Source: Glomus cerebriforme (Eukaryota > Glomeromycota > Glomeromycetes > Glomerales > Glomeraceae). Taken from it: DNA of 64,000 nucleotides. The stretch covers positions 111,384 to 175,383 of the forward strand of contig QKYT01000061.1 of assembly GCA_003550305.1 (NCBI GenBank), in the 5' to 3' direction. The notes beneath the pieces were generated by a model. The model made no database searches, had not been told where the DNA came from, and was given only the letters and a program-made list of their open reading frames with translations. The translations under genes were made by a program, and so were the position numbers. Shown one piece after another: positions 36,609-48,737 of this stretch. The number at the start of each line of letters is the position of its first letter. Within the stretch, counting starts at the first letter, position 1.

Positions 36609-38386
36609 ATGTCTGTTCCTTTTATGATAGAAGAAACAAACATGTCTTCAAATTCAACAAACGCAACAAACCTTCATAATTCGCAAGGTTTTGATGGATT
36701 GGTAACAATGCAGGTTTGTTGAGCTATTCGCCAAGGATGAAAATGAATTTTTTTTTTTTTAACTATTTTTTCTAATAAATAAATTATAGCCAGTGAATGA
36801 GCAGCTAATGCAACGTTCTTATGCTGCTGAATATCCTTTACAAGATAATCCTCATACTTTTTATGGGGGTATGCTAAATTGTCTTGGAGCATGTTTTGGA
36901 TTCATTGGTTCAGTAAGTAATATTATTCTTTGATCCGCAGTATTTTAAACATTATCCTGAAATTAATATTTATATTAAATAATTAAATAGATTCCTATTT
37001 GTCCATGTTTTCCCAATCCTTATAAAAGAGTTGAACAAGGCTATGTTGGATTGATTTCTCAATTTGGTAAAAACAATTCTTTTAATTATATTTATTAATA
37101 ACTAGATAATTAATATATTTAATATTAATTTTTTTAAAAAAAAAAATTAGGTAAATTTTATAAATATGTTGATCCCGGTTTGGTTAAAGTAAATGTATTC
37201 ACTGAAAATGTTACTCGAGTCGACGTTAAGGTAGTTTTTATTTTTTTTTTTGTTAACATATTAATTTCGACGATTCACTCGCGTTGATCATGTTTTTGAT
37301 TTAATGTTTGGATTAATAGATTCAAATTACAGAAATTCCACATCAGTATATAATGACAAAGGTAATATATCAAAATTTTTTGTTCATTTTAATTAAAGAT
37401 TAAAATAAATTGCTCTAATTATTCATAATTTAGGATAATGTATATGTTCAAATTTTTTCGGTTATCTATTGGCATGTAGTTGATCCTTATCAGGCAATGT
37501 TTGGTATCGCGGATGTTCGTAAAGCTCTTATCGAACGGTTAGTTATATTGATTTCGTACTTTCATTACTGAAATATTATTAAACCTTGCTAAATTTTTTT
37601 TTCAAATAAATAGTACACAAACTACGCTGCGCCACACTCTTGGTACACGTGTTCTTCAAGACTGTATCGAAAATCGGGAAGCAATTGCTTTTGAAATTAA
37701 AGAAATTATTGATGAACCTGCTAAAAATTGGGGTGTTAAAGTGAGTATTGGCAATAATTCTGGTTTTTTTTTTACTTATTAAGGAAAAAGTATATTTATT
37801 TTCCTTACCCATTAACTTTTATAAATATTTTTATAGGTTGAAAGTATCTTGATTAAAGATATTGTATTTTCTAAGGAATTACAAGAATCCCTTTCATCAG
37901 CTGCTCAGCAAAAGAGAATTGGTGAAAGTAAAGTTATTGCCGCACAAGCTGAAGGTACTTTATTATTATTATTATTATTTTACAGAATATTTTCTCCTAA
38001 TATTCTTTCTTTAATTATTTTTGTTCTTTTAATTAGTTGATGCTGCAAAATTGATGAGACAGGCTGCAGAACTTTTGAATTCACCAGCTGCTATGGTAAG
38101 TTCTTTATATAATGATATACGAATTTATATGTATTTTTTTTTTCTAAATTTAATTTGCCTTATCTTTTATTAGCAAATTCGATATCTTGAAACAATGTCA
38201 TCAATGTCAAAAGCTTCAGGAACCAAAGTTATTTTCATGCCATATAGCTCAACTGATGGAGGTATTCCAGGAGCTACATTTGGAACATCATCATCATATG
38301 GTGGCGATGCTTCTTCAAGCCATTCTAATAAAAAGATTGATCCTATTAAAGCTTCTGTTTATGAACAAATTGCCGATCAACATTAG
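36609..38386 (+). CDS. SPFH/stomatin-like membrane-associated protein
   Basis: Predicted scaffold of membrane microdomains (stomatin/prohibitin superfamily). Ten short exons (36609-36713, 36790-36912, 36991-37066, 37151-37230, 37320-37361, 37434-37537, 37614-37740, 37837-37954, 38037-38095, 38174-38386) join in frame into 348 residues. A Cys-rich membrane-proximal segment (CLGACFGFIGSIPICPCF) could insert as a hairpin or be palmitoylated. The SPFH domain follows: RVEQGYVGLISQFGKFY, DPGLVKVNVFTENVTRVD, the usual short exon ITEIPHQYIMTKD, LRHTLGTRVLQDCIENRE, GVKVESILIKDI. The C-terminus is Gly/Ser-rich. An ATG 33 nt downstream (MSSNST) is an alternative start. A TTA microsatellite sits in intron 8. 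Confidence 0.9.
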
Positions 38387-38606
38387 ATTACTCAATTTAC
38401 TCAATATGATTGATGATTCAATTGGAAATTTGAAATTTGTTTAATTTTATTTAGACATTTAATATCACTTTGTATATCAAATAAAAACATATATATTAAT
38501 ATAATTAGAATTAAATAATAAGCAATTTTCTTGTGTTATTAAATAAATACATACTATCATAAAAAATGTTCGTTACGTATTAATTACTCCAAATTAATTT
38601 AACTCA

Positions 38607-39484
38607 TCAATCTATGGTTTGATAGGTAGGTACAAAATGCCAACCAACTTTGAATAGAATGCCGGATAATAAAATGTTAACAATAGAAGAAATATTAACA
38701 AGTATAAAGCTAATATCATATTTAACTCCATAATAGAATTTGTCAGAAGTATAATAAAGATGTGCAATTAATGCGATTGAAGAATATTGGAGAATTGCTG
38801 TATAAAAGGAATAATAAAAAGTATTTAGTAAAAAAAAATTATTTCTAATAGCTATTATAGATATAAAAAAAAAAAAAAAAAAGCTCACCATGAAATCCAA
38901 TTAAACCAACAAAAATTTTCCAAGCAATTTGTTCCTTATGAAATTTATTACTAAAAAATACATAAAGGCAATAAATTAAAGTTAAACCACCCAACACAGC
39001 TGCAATTATCATATTAGTCCTAGCTGCTTTCCATTCTTCACAAAATCCTTCTTCTTCACAATCTCCAAACTCTATTGAAGGAAATTCTCTACATTTTATA
39101 TCCAATGTTGAACATTTCTTTTAAAGTTAGAAAAAAAAAACAAAATAAATAAAATGTGTCTAAACCATAAAATGAAATATTTTTGATCTGAAAAAAAGGT
39201 ATTATATTATTTACCTGATATAGACCATAATTCGTTACAGCTCTATGCGGTCTTGGACTTTCAAAAATTAACCTTTTAAAAACACATACTTTATTAATAA
39301 AAAGTAATCATTTGTGTAAACCTCGTAAAAAAAAAATCGCTGTTGTTTTCCGGTCATTTAAAGCTAGGAAAGCGGGCATATATGAGAAAACTTACCATTT
39401 TGGTATAATTATCGATGCCAACCCACAAATATAAGTTGCAGTGAAAGTTAAAGAAACTAAAATATATGTTACGGTATCAGGCAT
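38607..39484 (-). CDS. four-span membrane protein, claudin/PMP22-like
   Basis: Four exons (39396-39484, 39215-39272, 38889-39117, 38607-38797) join in frame into 188 residues with four hydrophobic spans: VTYILVSLTFTATYICGLA, MIIAAVLGGLTLIYCLYVFF, a third around AWKIFVGLIGFHG running into the last exon, and FILVNISSIVNILLSGILF. The loop between spans 1 and 2 has NYGLYQKC followed by further cysteines (IKC, GDC, GFC), reminiscent of the W-GLW-C-C signature of PMP22/claudin proteins, with Tyr in place of Trp. Topology and loop therefore suggest the claudin-like superfamily, which includes fungal Sur7-type proteins; the exact function is unknown. Tail-to-tail with the SPFH gene (220 bp between stops). 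Confidence 0.7.
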
Positions 39485-41343
39485 TTTTATTTTCACAAAT
39501 GAAATCGGAAATTTTATAGAGAAGAAAGGGAAAAAAGAAAAATGACCCCACATTCAATATTAATATTGCTTTTTCCCAATTTTAGACTAACCGACTACAC
39601 ATGGGTCATGGGGGATTCAGATCATGACGAAATATTTACGTAAGAATCAAGATAGTTCCTTTTTTGGATAATGCCAGCTGGAATTATGTAATTCCGGCGT
39701 AATGGTACAATTCTATGCATACACCAACTCGTTCCGAAAATGCAGCACACTTCCTTGCCTACCCGGAACAAATTATGAAATGAAATTCCCATTAAATTTC
39801 TAAATAAACTTTAATTGTTAAAATTGAATTACCGATGATGAAAAAAATATCCTAAATTTAAATTATAATTAAAATGATATCACCAATCAATAAATATAGA
39901 TAAATACTGTATGTAGGAACTCCTGCTGAAATTTCATTAATATGACTTTATTAATTGTTTGGATAACAAAGTTGAAATTACTTTTTAATCTTGCTTTTTT
40001 TTTCGCTTCCTCTTGTTTTATCTCATTACTAATAAAATAAATTGTCATTAGAAGATTTATAATATGATCATGACAATTTCTCAAAATTTCCTATTTCTTG
40101 ATCTTAAGCTCAGAATTCTCAACCACAAGGTTGGTAGTATTCATTCTATTTTTTTCTAGCTCCTTGATTCAAATGAACTTCATAAGTCCTCACCTTCTAC
40201 AGTATTTCAACAATTAAAGCTCTGATGATATGTTTATATGATAGATAATAATAACATATAAAAAGTAAGTGTAATTATATGTATGAAATGTATGAAAATT
40301 GATACAGAAAATAAATTACATAATATGATACATAGATATACAAAGTGAAACGACGTTTCTATACTAATGCTTGTTATTTCAATCCATGATTTTTGTCCCA
40401 ATAATTGATATTCTATGTAGATAAAATAAATAACTAACCTTAGTAAAATGCAGAAAATTTATGTTATTTGTTCTTTGTGATGCTAATAAGGTTCTCAAAA
40501 AAATCGATGAAAACGAATATTAGTTTGCTAAGTCACTTCATTGAAAATGCATGGCCATAACCAAAATATTCGTATGTTATTTGCATAATTGTCTTATCAG
40601 TCCAGAACTTTTGCAATTATTGTTAGTCGAATTTTTGTAAATTTATATCAAAAGACTGGTGGCGTATTATAACAACCAATAAAATCCGCTGGTCAAAAAT
40701 TCTGAATTGCTGATCAAATAAACTGTCACGTGTGAAGAAAAGTGCCTTCATGTCTTCCGAACATTTCTGAGCAAATGTATTATGCATTTTCTGGATCTGT
40801 TGCTTTTGGTAGTATTAGAAAAGTTAAAGTCTTCATGAGTATAAATTGATTAACCCAAACGAAATAAATACTCAATTTTACAAACCTCGTAAGGTTGAGC
40901 TTCTTGGTCCAGGGATATGTCCAAGACGTAATATCTTTTTCTCTGACTTATTGCGAAGCATGGCAATACCCACAATATCCACTACCAATATCACGTATCG
41001 GGTATTGCATGAAAAAATCATGCCAATGCGCCTTATCGTATGTATAACCGCGGTAACAAAAATCATTCGTACAAAATTGACGCAACAATTAATGTAATTA
41101 TAAAACAGCAGTCATCTAGGCTTGATGTATCGCGAATATACCATTAACCGTAAATAACATATTTTCATTAAGCATCACGAAAGTATAGTAACGTATACAT
41201 TTTGAATAAAATAAATAATTGTTCAGCGGAGTTTTTTTTCTCCTTAGCAAAAGTACCAATAATATATAAATTTCTTTAATCTTTTTAATGATAGATCACT
41301 AATTAGAATAAAAACATGATCAATGTAAATTACGAGAGAAGAA
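39485..41343. other. intergenic without clear gene
   Basis: AT-rich. A minus-strand frame at 40878-41066 ends LGHIPGPRSSTLRGL and reads faintly like protein, but no gene can be supported. A pair of half-palindromic GGAATTATGTAATTCC bases occurs near 39674. Confidence 0.4.
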
Positions 41344-41352
41344 GGTGCCAAT

Positions 41353-42335
41353 TTACAAAGCTGTTAATGAATTTATTTTTGTTTGTACGAAAATTATGCC
41401 AATGATTATGGAAATTATGGTGTAACCCAACAAAATATTATAAATGATTCCACTTTCATTTATATACGGAAGGTGATTTCCCCCATAAAAATCGATGATT
41501 CTACGGAAAACCGAGACAAAAGCTAAAATGAGGAGTAATCCAAGAATTCCCCGCAAGATTAAAGATAGCCAAGCAAATGAGGATAGTCTTAAGAACAATT
41601 TAGCGAGTAAAAAAAAAAATGAAAAATAAAATAGATAAGATTGTCGAAAAAATATTCAGTAGAAATATTAATTATTGGATGAAATGATTTACCTGGTTCT
41701 ACGGCTTTGGCAATTACCTTGTCAATTTCATTGGAGAATCCAATTAAGTAATTGTCAGTGACCCAAACACCAATAACTGCAATAACTGCTGGATCATCAG
41801 CAAAACGCTCAAGAAACATCGTTTTATAATTAGTGGCCTGTCTTTTTACATCACGAAGCTTTTGATAACTGCTAGAGTATGAATTGAGAACTTTTGTCTC
41901 GACAACTGCGAATATTCCCTTGCCATTCGTAAGAATAATGTCATTTCTCCCCTTGTCCGGACGATTTGGGACTGGATGCCAGTTATACTCATATAGGAAC
42001 TTAAAACCTAAAAGCCAATTTTCTGGAAAGAGACTTTCGAAATTTTTGACAAGTTTATTTTGCAAATTGGCTTCGAGTCTATTCCTGAGTTTCTGAGAAG
42101 AATTAAAAGATATCCATTCGTTTCTATTGGTATAATCAATGGAGGACATTTCCAAAGTAAAATAGGAAGAATATACGCGGGGAAGTACTTCTATTATCAA
42201 CTCTATTATTTTATTGGTATCTGTCTGGTCCCAAGAATACTCACCATAAAAGCCATGAAGTGGAGCTCGAATATATTGTGGAATGAAGTCTTCACTTGAA
42301 TGTAACCATTTGGGTACATCTGAGAAGAAAAAGGA
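41353..42335 (-). CDS. PD-(D/E)XK nuclease-like protein with a C-terminal membrane part, model incomplete
   Basis: The long frame (about 41699-42335, read downward) has a restriction-endonuclease-like core: KGRNDIILTNGKGIFAVVETKVL, i.e. Asp, about 13 residues, then E-x-K, preceded by FLYEYNWHPVPNRPD. A second frame (41353-41598) encodes two membrane spans (LILRGILGLLLILAFVSVF and NILLGYTIISIIIGIIF). A GT donor after AVEPG (GTAAAT) and an AAG acceptor lie between them, but that splice ends in a stop after ten codons; the membrane frame is off by two bases. So either a frameshift error, a decayed gene or two genes. The start is also unresolved: the sequence at about 42330 looks like a 3' splice site (CTTTTCTTCTCAG), implying an upstream exon I did not find. 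Confidence 0.5.
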
Positions 42336-42898
42336 TGTTTTTCCTTCAATTTAATGCCCTGAAAAATAGCTTGCAAGAAGGTATAACTCCATTATTGCGG
42401 CAAACAAGAAGTCAATTTTCAGAATTTTTTATACTAAATTTTGTTGCACAAAAAACCTTAACCGGTTAATTAACCGGTTAAAACTTAATTCTGGACGGCA
42501 TTAAATTTTGGCCAGAATTAACATACGTAAACGAAAAATTTTTTCACGTTACGATTCCGGCCGGCATTTGACCGGAATTAACGTCAATATTTAGACAGTT
42601 TATATTTGGGAAATATCATATGCAGTGTTACATAAATTTTCAATATAAATAACAAATGAGAAAAATTTATTTTATATTGGATAAATTTACTACAATATCA
42701 AATCTTTCAGAAAAAATTCATTTTGTGTATGATAAATTTATCGCAATGTAATAAATTTATTAAATTTACATTATATTATCCATGATAAACTTATCAGAAA
42801 TTTAATATGTTTTACCATTTATTACTTCTAAAATGTTAAGATACATACGCATCTTAACTTTTATCTTTTACATTATTATATACTAATATTAACATAAA
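42336..42898. other. intergenic with palindrome and GGCC/AATTAA motifs
   Basis: AT-rich DNA with a 24-bp perfect palindrome (42458-42481) and two or three copies of a TTTTGGCCAGAATTAA-like motif (42490-42590). No gene seen. Confidence 0.5.
42458..42481. repeat. 24-bp perfect palindrome
   Basis: The core is AACCGGTTAATTAACCGGTT with two further matching bases on each side. Two AACCGGTT boxes flank a central TTAA/AATT. Could be a dimeric protein-binding site or a transposon end; only the symmetry is certain. Confidence 0.7.
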
Positions 42899-43705
42899 AT
42901 GAATAGTAAAAATCTTAAGCAACTTTTAAACATTAATAAATTTCTCTCTACAACTCCATCTCCTAATATTTATTCTGTTCAAGCTTATGTTTCAACTATT
43001 AATATATCTGATAACTTTTCTATTATTTTTGATACTCCTTATGAAACTCTTTCTTCATTAGCCAATATTGATAGTGCAGCTGAAAAAATTCTCATGATGC
43101 ATTATTTCAATTATGAATCTTAATAAAATTAATAATCTAGTTGCTTTGACTCAAAATGATGGTGCAAGATCTGGAACTTTAAGAATAAATAGATAGCAAA
43201 ATAGAAAATGTGAAATATTGGAAAGATGTCAAAATACTCCAGGTAAAATTATTGATCATTATAAATTTATTAATTATAAATGATAATTAATTAATTAATT
43301 CATAATTTATTTAGCTTTGCCAAGCATTAGTATTGCAAATGTTACTTTGGAAAATCCTACAAAGTGCAGTAGTTACGTACTTTTAGAATCAAAAATTTAT
43401 TTCATTTAAATTTTGGCTATGTATTATAAATTATCAAATTATTATTCTTAAATTCACTTTCTTATGTTTCAGCATGTATTTATACAGAGCAAATTCCAAA
43501 TATTTTTAGACGTTTTCTAACGGATGAACTAAAATATGCTTTGTTTTCACATATCCCTAGTAATTTTATTATTTATTATTTAGAAAACTGTGAAAATTTT
43601 ACTGAAAATATGGGATTTTTAATTGTAGGAAAAAAAAATGACAATCTATAATTTTTTTAATTCAGTTATAGATAAATTACAATTAATTATTACTACAAAG
43701 TCTGC
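42899..43705 (+). pseudogene. unrecognised gene, probably broken
   Basis: An ATG at 42899 opens 74 codons (MNSKNLKQLLNINKFLST...) that read like a real protein, and further protein-like pieces follow in other frames at about 43110-43250, 43320-43410 and 43470-43650 (for example IPNIFRRFLTDELKYALFSH), separated by AT-rich gaps that could be introns or decay. A possible splice lies at about 43241 (GTAAAA). No family recognised; no function offered. One ambiguous base lies just downstream at 43750. Confidence 0.35.
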
Positions 43706-43997
43706 TTAATAAATTTAATATGAAATAAAGTTTTCTGACCTGTTTACTANTAAAAAAAAAATAGTATCAAAAGTCATATGATAAAAATGTATATCAAAAC
43801 GGCAAAATTTATGTATATTTTATTGGATTTTTAATTAGTACTGTGGATGTGACCTCTATTAGAATTATCCGGCCAATACTACATAAATTTCGTTTCATTA
43901 AGTTGTATTATAAATCACGTGATATGATTATTCACTATATTCTTTGTGTGTCAGATTATTTAAATTTAAAGCTATATAATAATTACCCATTGTTATA

Positions 43998-44966
43998 TTA
44001 CCTTCCAATAGTAATACCTATATCTTCTAAATATCCATTCTTCATATTAAAAATCCAACCATGAATCGCTAATTTTCTTTTTTTATCTCTCCAAGCTTCT
44101 TGAACAACTTCATGTGAAGCAATCTTTGATACTTGATTTGATACATTAATTTCAACCAACTTTCTATGTAATTTATCTTTTTCGCTTTGAGACATATTGG
44201 CTTCAGTTACGTGATCTGGGAATAATTCTGGATGTTTATCTTTCACTCTTCGAATATCCGACAACCAAGCTTTTAAATTTGGGCGAAGATGATCGTTACA
44301 AGCGCTCATTACTCCTACGCATTTTGTGTGACCTACAGTTGTACAAATCATTAGATTTTTTTTATGGTTTTCTTTGTACAACTTAGAAAATCAACTTACC
44401 ACACACAATAATATGTTCAACTTTTATATTGTGTACGGCAAATTCCAATTCCGACATACAATTAAAATCATTGGCATTGAATTGATTCGCAATGTTCCGA
44501 TGTACGAATATTTGACCGAATCCTAACTGTGTGATTGTTTCAGGTACAACACGAGAATCAGAACAACCTAAAAAAAAAGTTATGCGGAAAGATTGGAAAT
44601 TAAGATTAAAATAATTTTAAAATTCTCATTCTAAGGAAATAATAACTTGCCAATCCAAAACAATTTTGGTTCTTGCCCTTTATCATTTAAATTTTCAAAG
44701 AATTTTATTTCACGTAAAGATTTTGTATTTGCCCATGTTCGATTGTTTTCCAATACATCTTTTAGTCCATTTGGAAGTGCTTGATATGATCTTGTAAGAT
44801 CAGGAATATGAGCTTTAATTATATTGGGATTATGTTCTTGTGGTAGAATTATTAATGGAGGTGGCCTTAGTAATGTTGGCTTTGCATATGAATCTAAAGT
44901 GGTAGGATTCTTTAAGCCTTTTAACCAATCTACAATATGAGTTTTAACATTTCCCTTTGATAACAT
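43998..44966 (-). CDS. beta-carbonic anhydrase
   Basis: Zinc enzyme interconverting CO2 and bicarbonate. Three exons (44651-44966, 44400-44567, 43998-44332) give 272 residues. Zinc ligands and partners are all present: CSDSR (Cys about 107, Asp 109, Arg 111) and GHTKC (His about 163, Cys 166). Also seen: GFGQIFVHRNIAN and the C-terminal LAIHGWIFNMKNGYLEDI. The first intron must be GC-AG: donor GCAAGT at 44650, right before the catalytic Cys codon, because no GT donor keeps GCSDSR in frame. The ATG at 44966 was chosen; the frame extends three codons upstream only through a GTG. The N-terminal 85 residues are divergent and may hold a targeting signal. Divergent from the CcP-like gene. Confidence 0.93.
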
Positions 44967-45828
44967 TTTAATCACAAAAAACTGACCATGAAGAACAAAA
45001 GGTAAAGCTTTCCCTTTTATAATGTTGAATCAATCATTATGAATGGAGATTATAAAAATCTGATCAGTTAATTTAATAACTTCGTAGATATTGGCGTTTT
45101 TAAAGTATATTTAATCTTTTTTGTGTAACATGATATTTAATATTTGTCCGAGATGCTGAATGGTAGATGGCGAATTTATGACGTCATCGTTTATTATTTA
45201 TTATATACCAAAACAAACAAATAATATTATTAATCATTAATAAGTAAGTAATTCTCGATGTTACTCGATGTTATCGTAATTATCAATCTCTTTTGCAGGA
45301 TGAGAATCGGACCTATGACCCGGACCTGACCCTTGAATGGAAATTTACATTTCGTTATTATTTTTGACGATCAATTCAAAAAAAAAAAAAAAAAATATTT
45401 TAGGATTTTCATTTTCGATGCCAATGGACTTGAAATAAAATCCATCAAAATCAACAATAATACTTACCATTTTAAGAAACTTATTAGTTTCCAATACAAA
45501 GACAAAATAAAACCTGCACATAAGCCATTTATCTTTCTTAAGAGATTTAAAACCGGCTATTGACCTAGTTTTAACCTTTCCCGTTATTGTGATATTGTTT
45601 TTCCGCAGTTTAATATTTCCAATTTTGACGATCTAATTATTTATCACGTTAATGAGTCGTGCTAGAAATTATTATCAACTACTTTTTTGGGTACATGTGT
45701 ACATGTTCTATTTATATCGCACTTACATCACATGGGAGTTTACCTATAAATTTTATTATAAATTGATCCCCCAATTACTATCCGATAGTTTCATCCGCTA
45801 ACAAAAAAAAAAAAAAAACTTTTTAATC
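44967..45828. promoter_or_regulatory. divergent promoter region, carbonic anhydrase and peroxidase
   Basis: About 860 bp without a gene. AT-rich with an A-rich leader just before 45829. No specific site called. Confidence 0.45.
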
Positions 45829-46880
45829 ATGTCAACTTCAGAAGATTATGATGCTGTACGTGAAGATATCAAGAAAATTATTCCAAATGAAGAGGTTAAA
45901 GATGGATTTGGACCAATTTTTGTACGTTTAGCTTGGCACGCTTCTGGAACTTATGATATCAACACAAAAACTGGTGGTTCTAATGGAGCTACTATGAGGT
46001 TTCATACTGAAAGTTCTGATGCGGCTAATAATGGTTTGGATATTGCACGAGACGCTCTTGAACCAATAAGGGAAAAGCATCCTTGGATTTCTTGTAAGTT
46101 TTCGTTTTATTCAAAGATATTTTCATTAAAAAGGAAATATTAATTTATATATATGTTATACCAGATGGTGATCTTTGGACTCTTGCTGGTGTTGTTGCTA
46201 TTAAAGAATTAGGTGGCCCAACTGTTCCATGGAAACCTGGTCGCATTGATGCAACTGATGAAAGTGCGGCCCCACCCAACGGTCGTCTTCCAGATGCTGA
46301 AAAAGATGAACAACATATTCGACAGGTTTTCAATCGTATGGGATTCAACGATCGGTTAATATTCACAATTTTGGTAAATTTGGTTTATTTTGTGTATGAT
46401 AAAATGGCTGCTAATCTCAAATTTGACATTGGGTTTGAAAAATTTAGTGAGATAGTTGCTCTCATTGGAGCTCATTGTCTCGGTCGATGCCACAAGGATC
46501 GCTCAGGATATGAGGGGGCTTGGACTTTTACTCCGACCCGATTTAATAATCAATTGTGAGTCTTATTAGACAATTCGGTTTATTTTTGAGCTTTTGATTT
46601 TAATCTTTTTCTTCACAATTTTTTTTTTAGTTATGTTCTATTATTAAGTCAGAATTGGACCGAAAAAGTATTAGATACCGGAGTAAAACAATTTAAAAAT
46701 GACAAAGATACAATTATGATGCTTCCAGCTGATTACGCATTTTTCACGGATCCAGAATTTAAAAAAATTGTTGAAGAATATGCTAAAGATAAACAAGCAT
46801 TCTTTAATGATTTTGCTGCGGCATTTGGAAAATTGTTGGAACTCGGAGTTCCGCGATCGAGTGGTGAGGCTCGATTATAA
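45829..46880 (+). CDS. cytochrome c peroxidase-like haem peroxidase, no transit peptide
   Basis: Class I haem peroxidase that reduces hydrogen peroxide. Four exons (45829-46093, 46165-46354, 46448-46555, 46631-46880) join into 270 residues. Distal site [13 protein letters not shown] (Arg about 33, Trp 36, His 37), [17 protein letters not shown], proximal His in [16 protein letters not shown] (about 161), [18 protein letters not shown], and [18 protein letters not shown] with the Asp that pairs the proximal His. Compared with yeast Ccp1 it lacks the mitochondrial presequence, so it is probably cytosolic, and it may belong to the CcP/APx hybrid group; the physiological electron donor cannot be deduced. 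The proximal signature has extra Cys and charged residues. Confidence 0.92.
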
Positions 46881-47433
46881 TTAAAATAATATAACTTGAA
46901 TTTTAATAAAAATAATTTTTCAATCATCTTTTGTTATTTTCTCTCATATAAACCGGTTTTTAGATACGGAAACTGCTACCTGTTAAAGATCACTTCGCGC
47001 CTTTCTGATGATTACTTTTGGATTTGAAATAAATGCAATTTGGGTGTATGTTTAAACAAACATGATAATGATCAAAATTTATTTCGGATACTTTTCTATT
47101 TGCCGCAGTAATAAATTGTTAGTAGTAGTAGGATGCGATTATAAAGTTACAACGTACAATTAAAATTTATTTTCTTCTAAGAAGTAAGAATCAAAAATAC
47201 AATAATAATTTTACAAATAAAATTGTCACAATTTATAAACTTCTTTCAAATAAGTTCTATCTTTCTTTTTTGTTCAATATATGTAATTAATAAAGAATAC
47301 AAATATAATAAAAAAGAGTCAAAAAACTATTCTCCACAAGTAAAGAATTTTGATCAAAAAGAATTATAAACAACATAAAAGCACAGCTCCTAAGTTGTGT
47401 TAATGATAAAGAAGGGAACGCTTTAAATTAAGA
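46881..47433. other. 3' flanks of convergent genes
   Basis: AT-rich region between the stop codons of the peroxidase and the unknown membrane protein. Nothing recognised. Confidence 0.55.
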
Positions 47434-48179
47434 CTAATATTCAATAATTGATGCGGTGTCTTCAGTAATTTTCATATCATGCGTAAAAGAACTTTCTTCA
47501 CTAATTCCATCAGAATTGGTTTCATAATTTCTATCGCTGGAACCTTCACCATTGTCCATGAGTTCATCATCATAATCATAACCATTCATATGTTGATAGT
47601 GATAATATTCGGCAGTATTTCTACCATCTTCAACATAAATATCGCCTCCAGCTCCACTTTTATTTTGATATCTTGATTGAGGATAAATATATTGAGAATC
47701 CCAATTCCAGCACTGAGCTTGTTGTTGTTGTACTCCAATTAATTTTTCCATGTACTTAACATATAATTTATCTACCATTTCTTGATATGTTTTTCTTCTA
47801 CTTTGCCAATATCCTTGTGGTCCTCGACTTTTATCTTTTAATGTTGCTGAAGATTTTGAACTTAAGATAGTTTTTCTTCCTGATGTTAATTTCATTACAT
47901 CAAAACAAAATCCTACTGTCGTTTGAAACGTTGAAACAATTCCAATTACTACTAACAATGAATTCCATATGCAAAACCTATAAACAAAATTAAAAAACTT
48001 TTAACAACTTTTTTTTTTTTAAAAAAACAAAACTTCTTGGTTGAAAAACGAAAAAAAGTAAAGTACATCATTGATAACTGAACTGCAAAAGCCATCCAAC
48101 GGTTTACCGCAATCACTAAAAGCGTCACGATTGCGAATGACAATCGAACAAGTTTCATAATAGTACTAATAATAAACAT
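47434..48179 (-). CDS. membrane protein of unknown function with acidic C-terminal tail
   Basis: Two exons (48067-48179 and 47434-47977) join in frame into 218 residues. The N-terminal third is hydrophobic with two or three likely membrane spans (LSFAIVTLLVIAVNRWMAFA, then SLLVVIGIVSTFQTTVGFCF). The rest is soluble: a basic part (SRRKTYQEMVDKLYVKYMEK), a QQQQAQ run, then Tyr/Asp/Glu/Ser-rich low complexity to the end. The intron (GTACTT donor, TTTATAG acceptor) is supported by continuity of the hydrophobic segment. Layout suggests a fungal DUF-type plasma or vacuolar membrane protein, but I recognise no family. Confidence 0.65.
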
Positions 48180-48737
48180 CTTTCTATTAAAAATATCTAT
48201 ATCGAATCTGTTTTAATATGATTCTCACAGAAAATATTATAAACTTTAGAGGGAGAAAAAAAAAATAATTAGAAACGAGGGAAGTACCGTGAAATATACT
48301 AAAAGTTATGCTAAGATATATCCGATAAATCAAAACCATGATAAGGATCAAAGTCACAGTTGCCAAAAATGTGAATGTAACTTAATTTGGTCTAATCCAA
48401 TCTGCCTGTTATGCGGCTAAAGTATGATAAACATTTGCTTATGAAGTATCGTTTTAGATTTTCATTATTTATTAGGGAAATTAAAGTTGTACCTTGTTTA
48501 TATATTTAAAGGTAAATCATATGTATACTAAATAAATAAGTTTTACTGTATGTTTACTGTATTTAAAAATAAAAAATAAAAAATAAAAATTTTCCAGGTA
48601 TTAACATATGAATTATGGCAAATTCAAATTTATTTTAATAATTAAAATTGAATAAGTAAAAAATTAAATCAAATAAATTAAAATCGATTTCGTATTTAAA
48701 AAGATTACCAACTTAAGCAACTTTAAGTTTGCCAAAA
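48180..48737. other. intergenic
   Basis: AT-rich, with a short AAAAATAAAAAATAAAA tract near 48566-48590. No gene seen. Confidence 0.55.
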
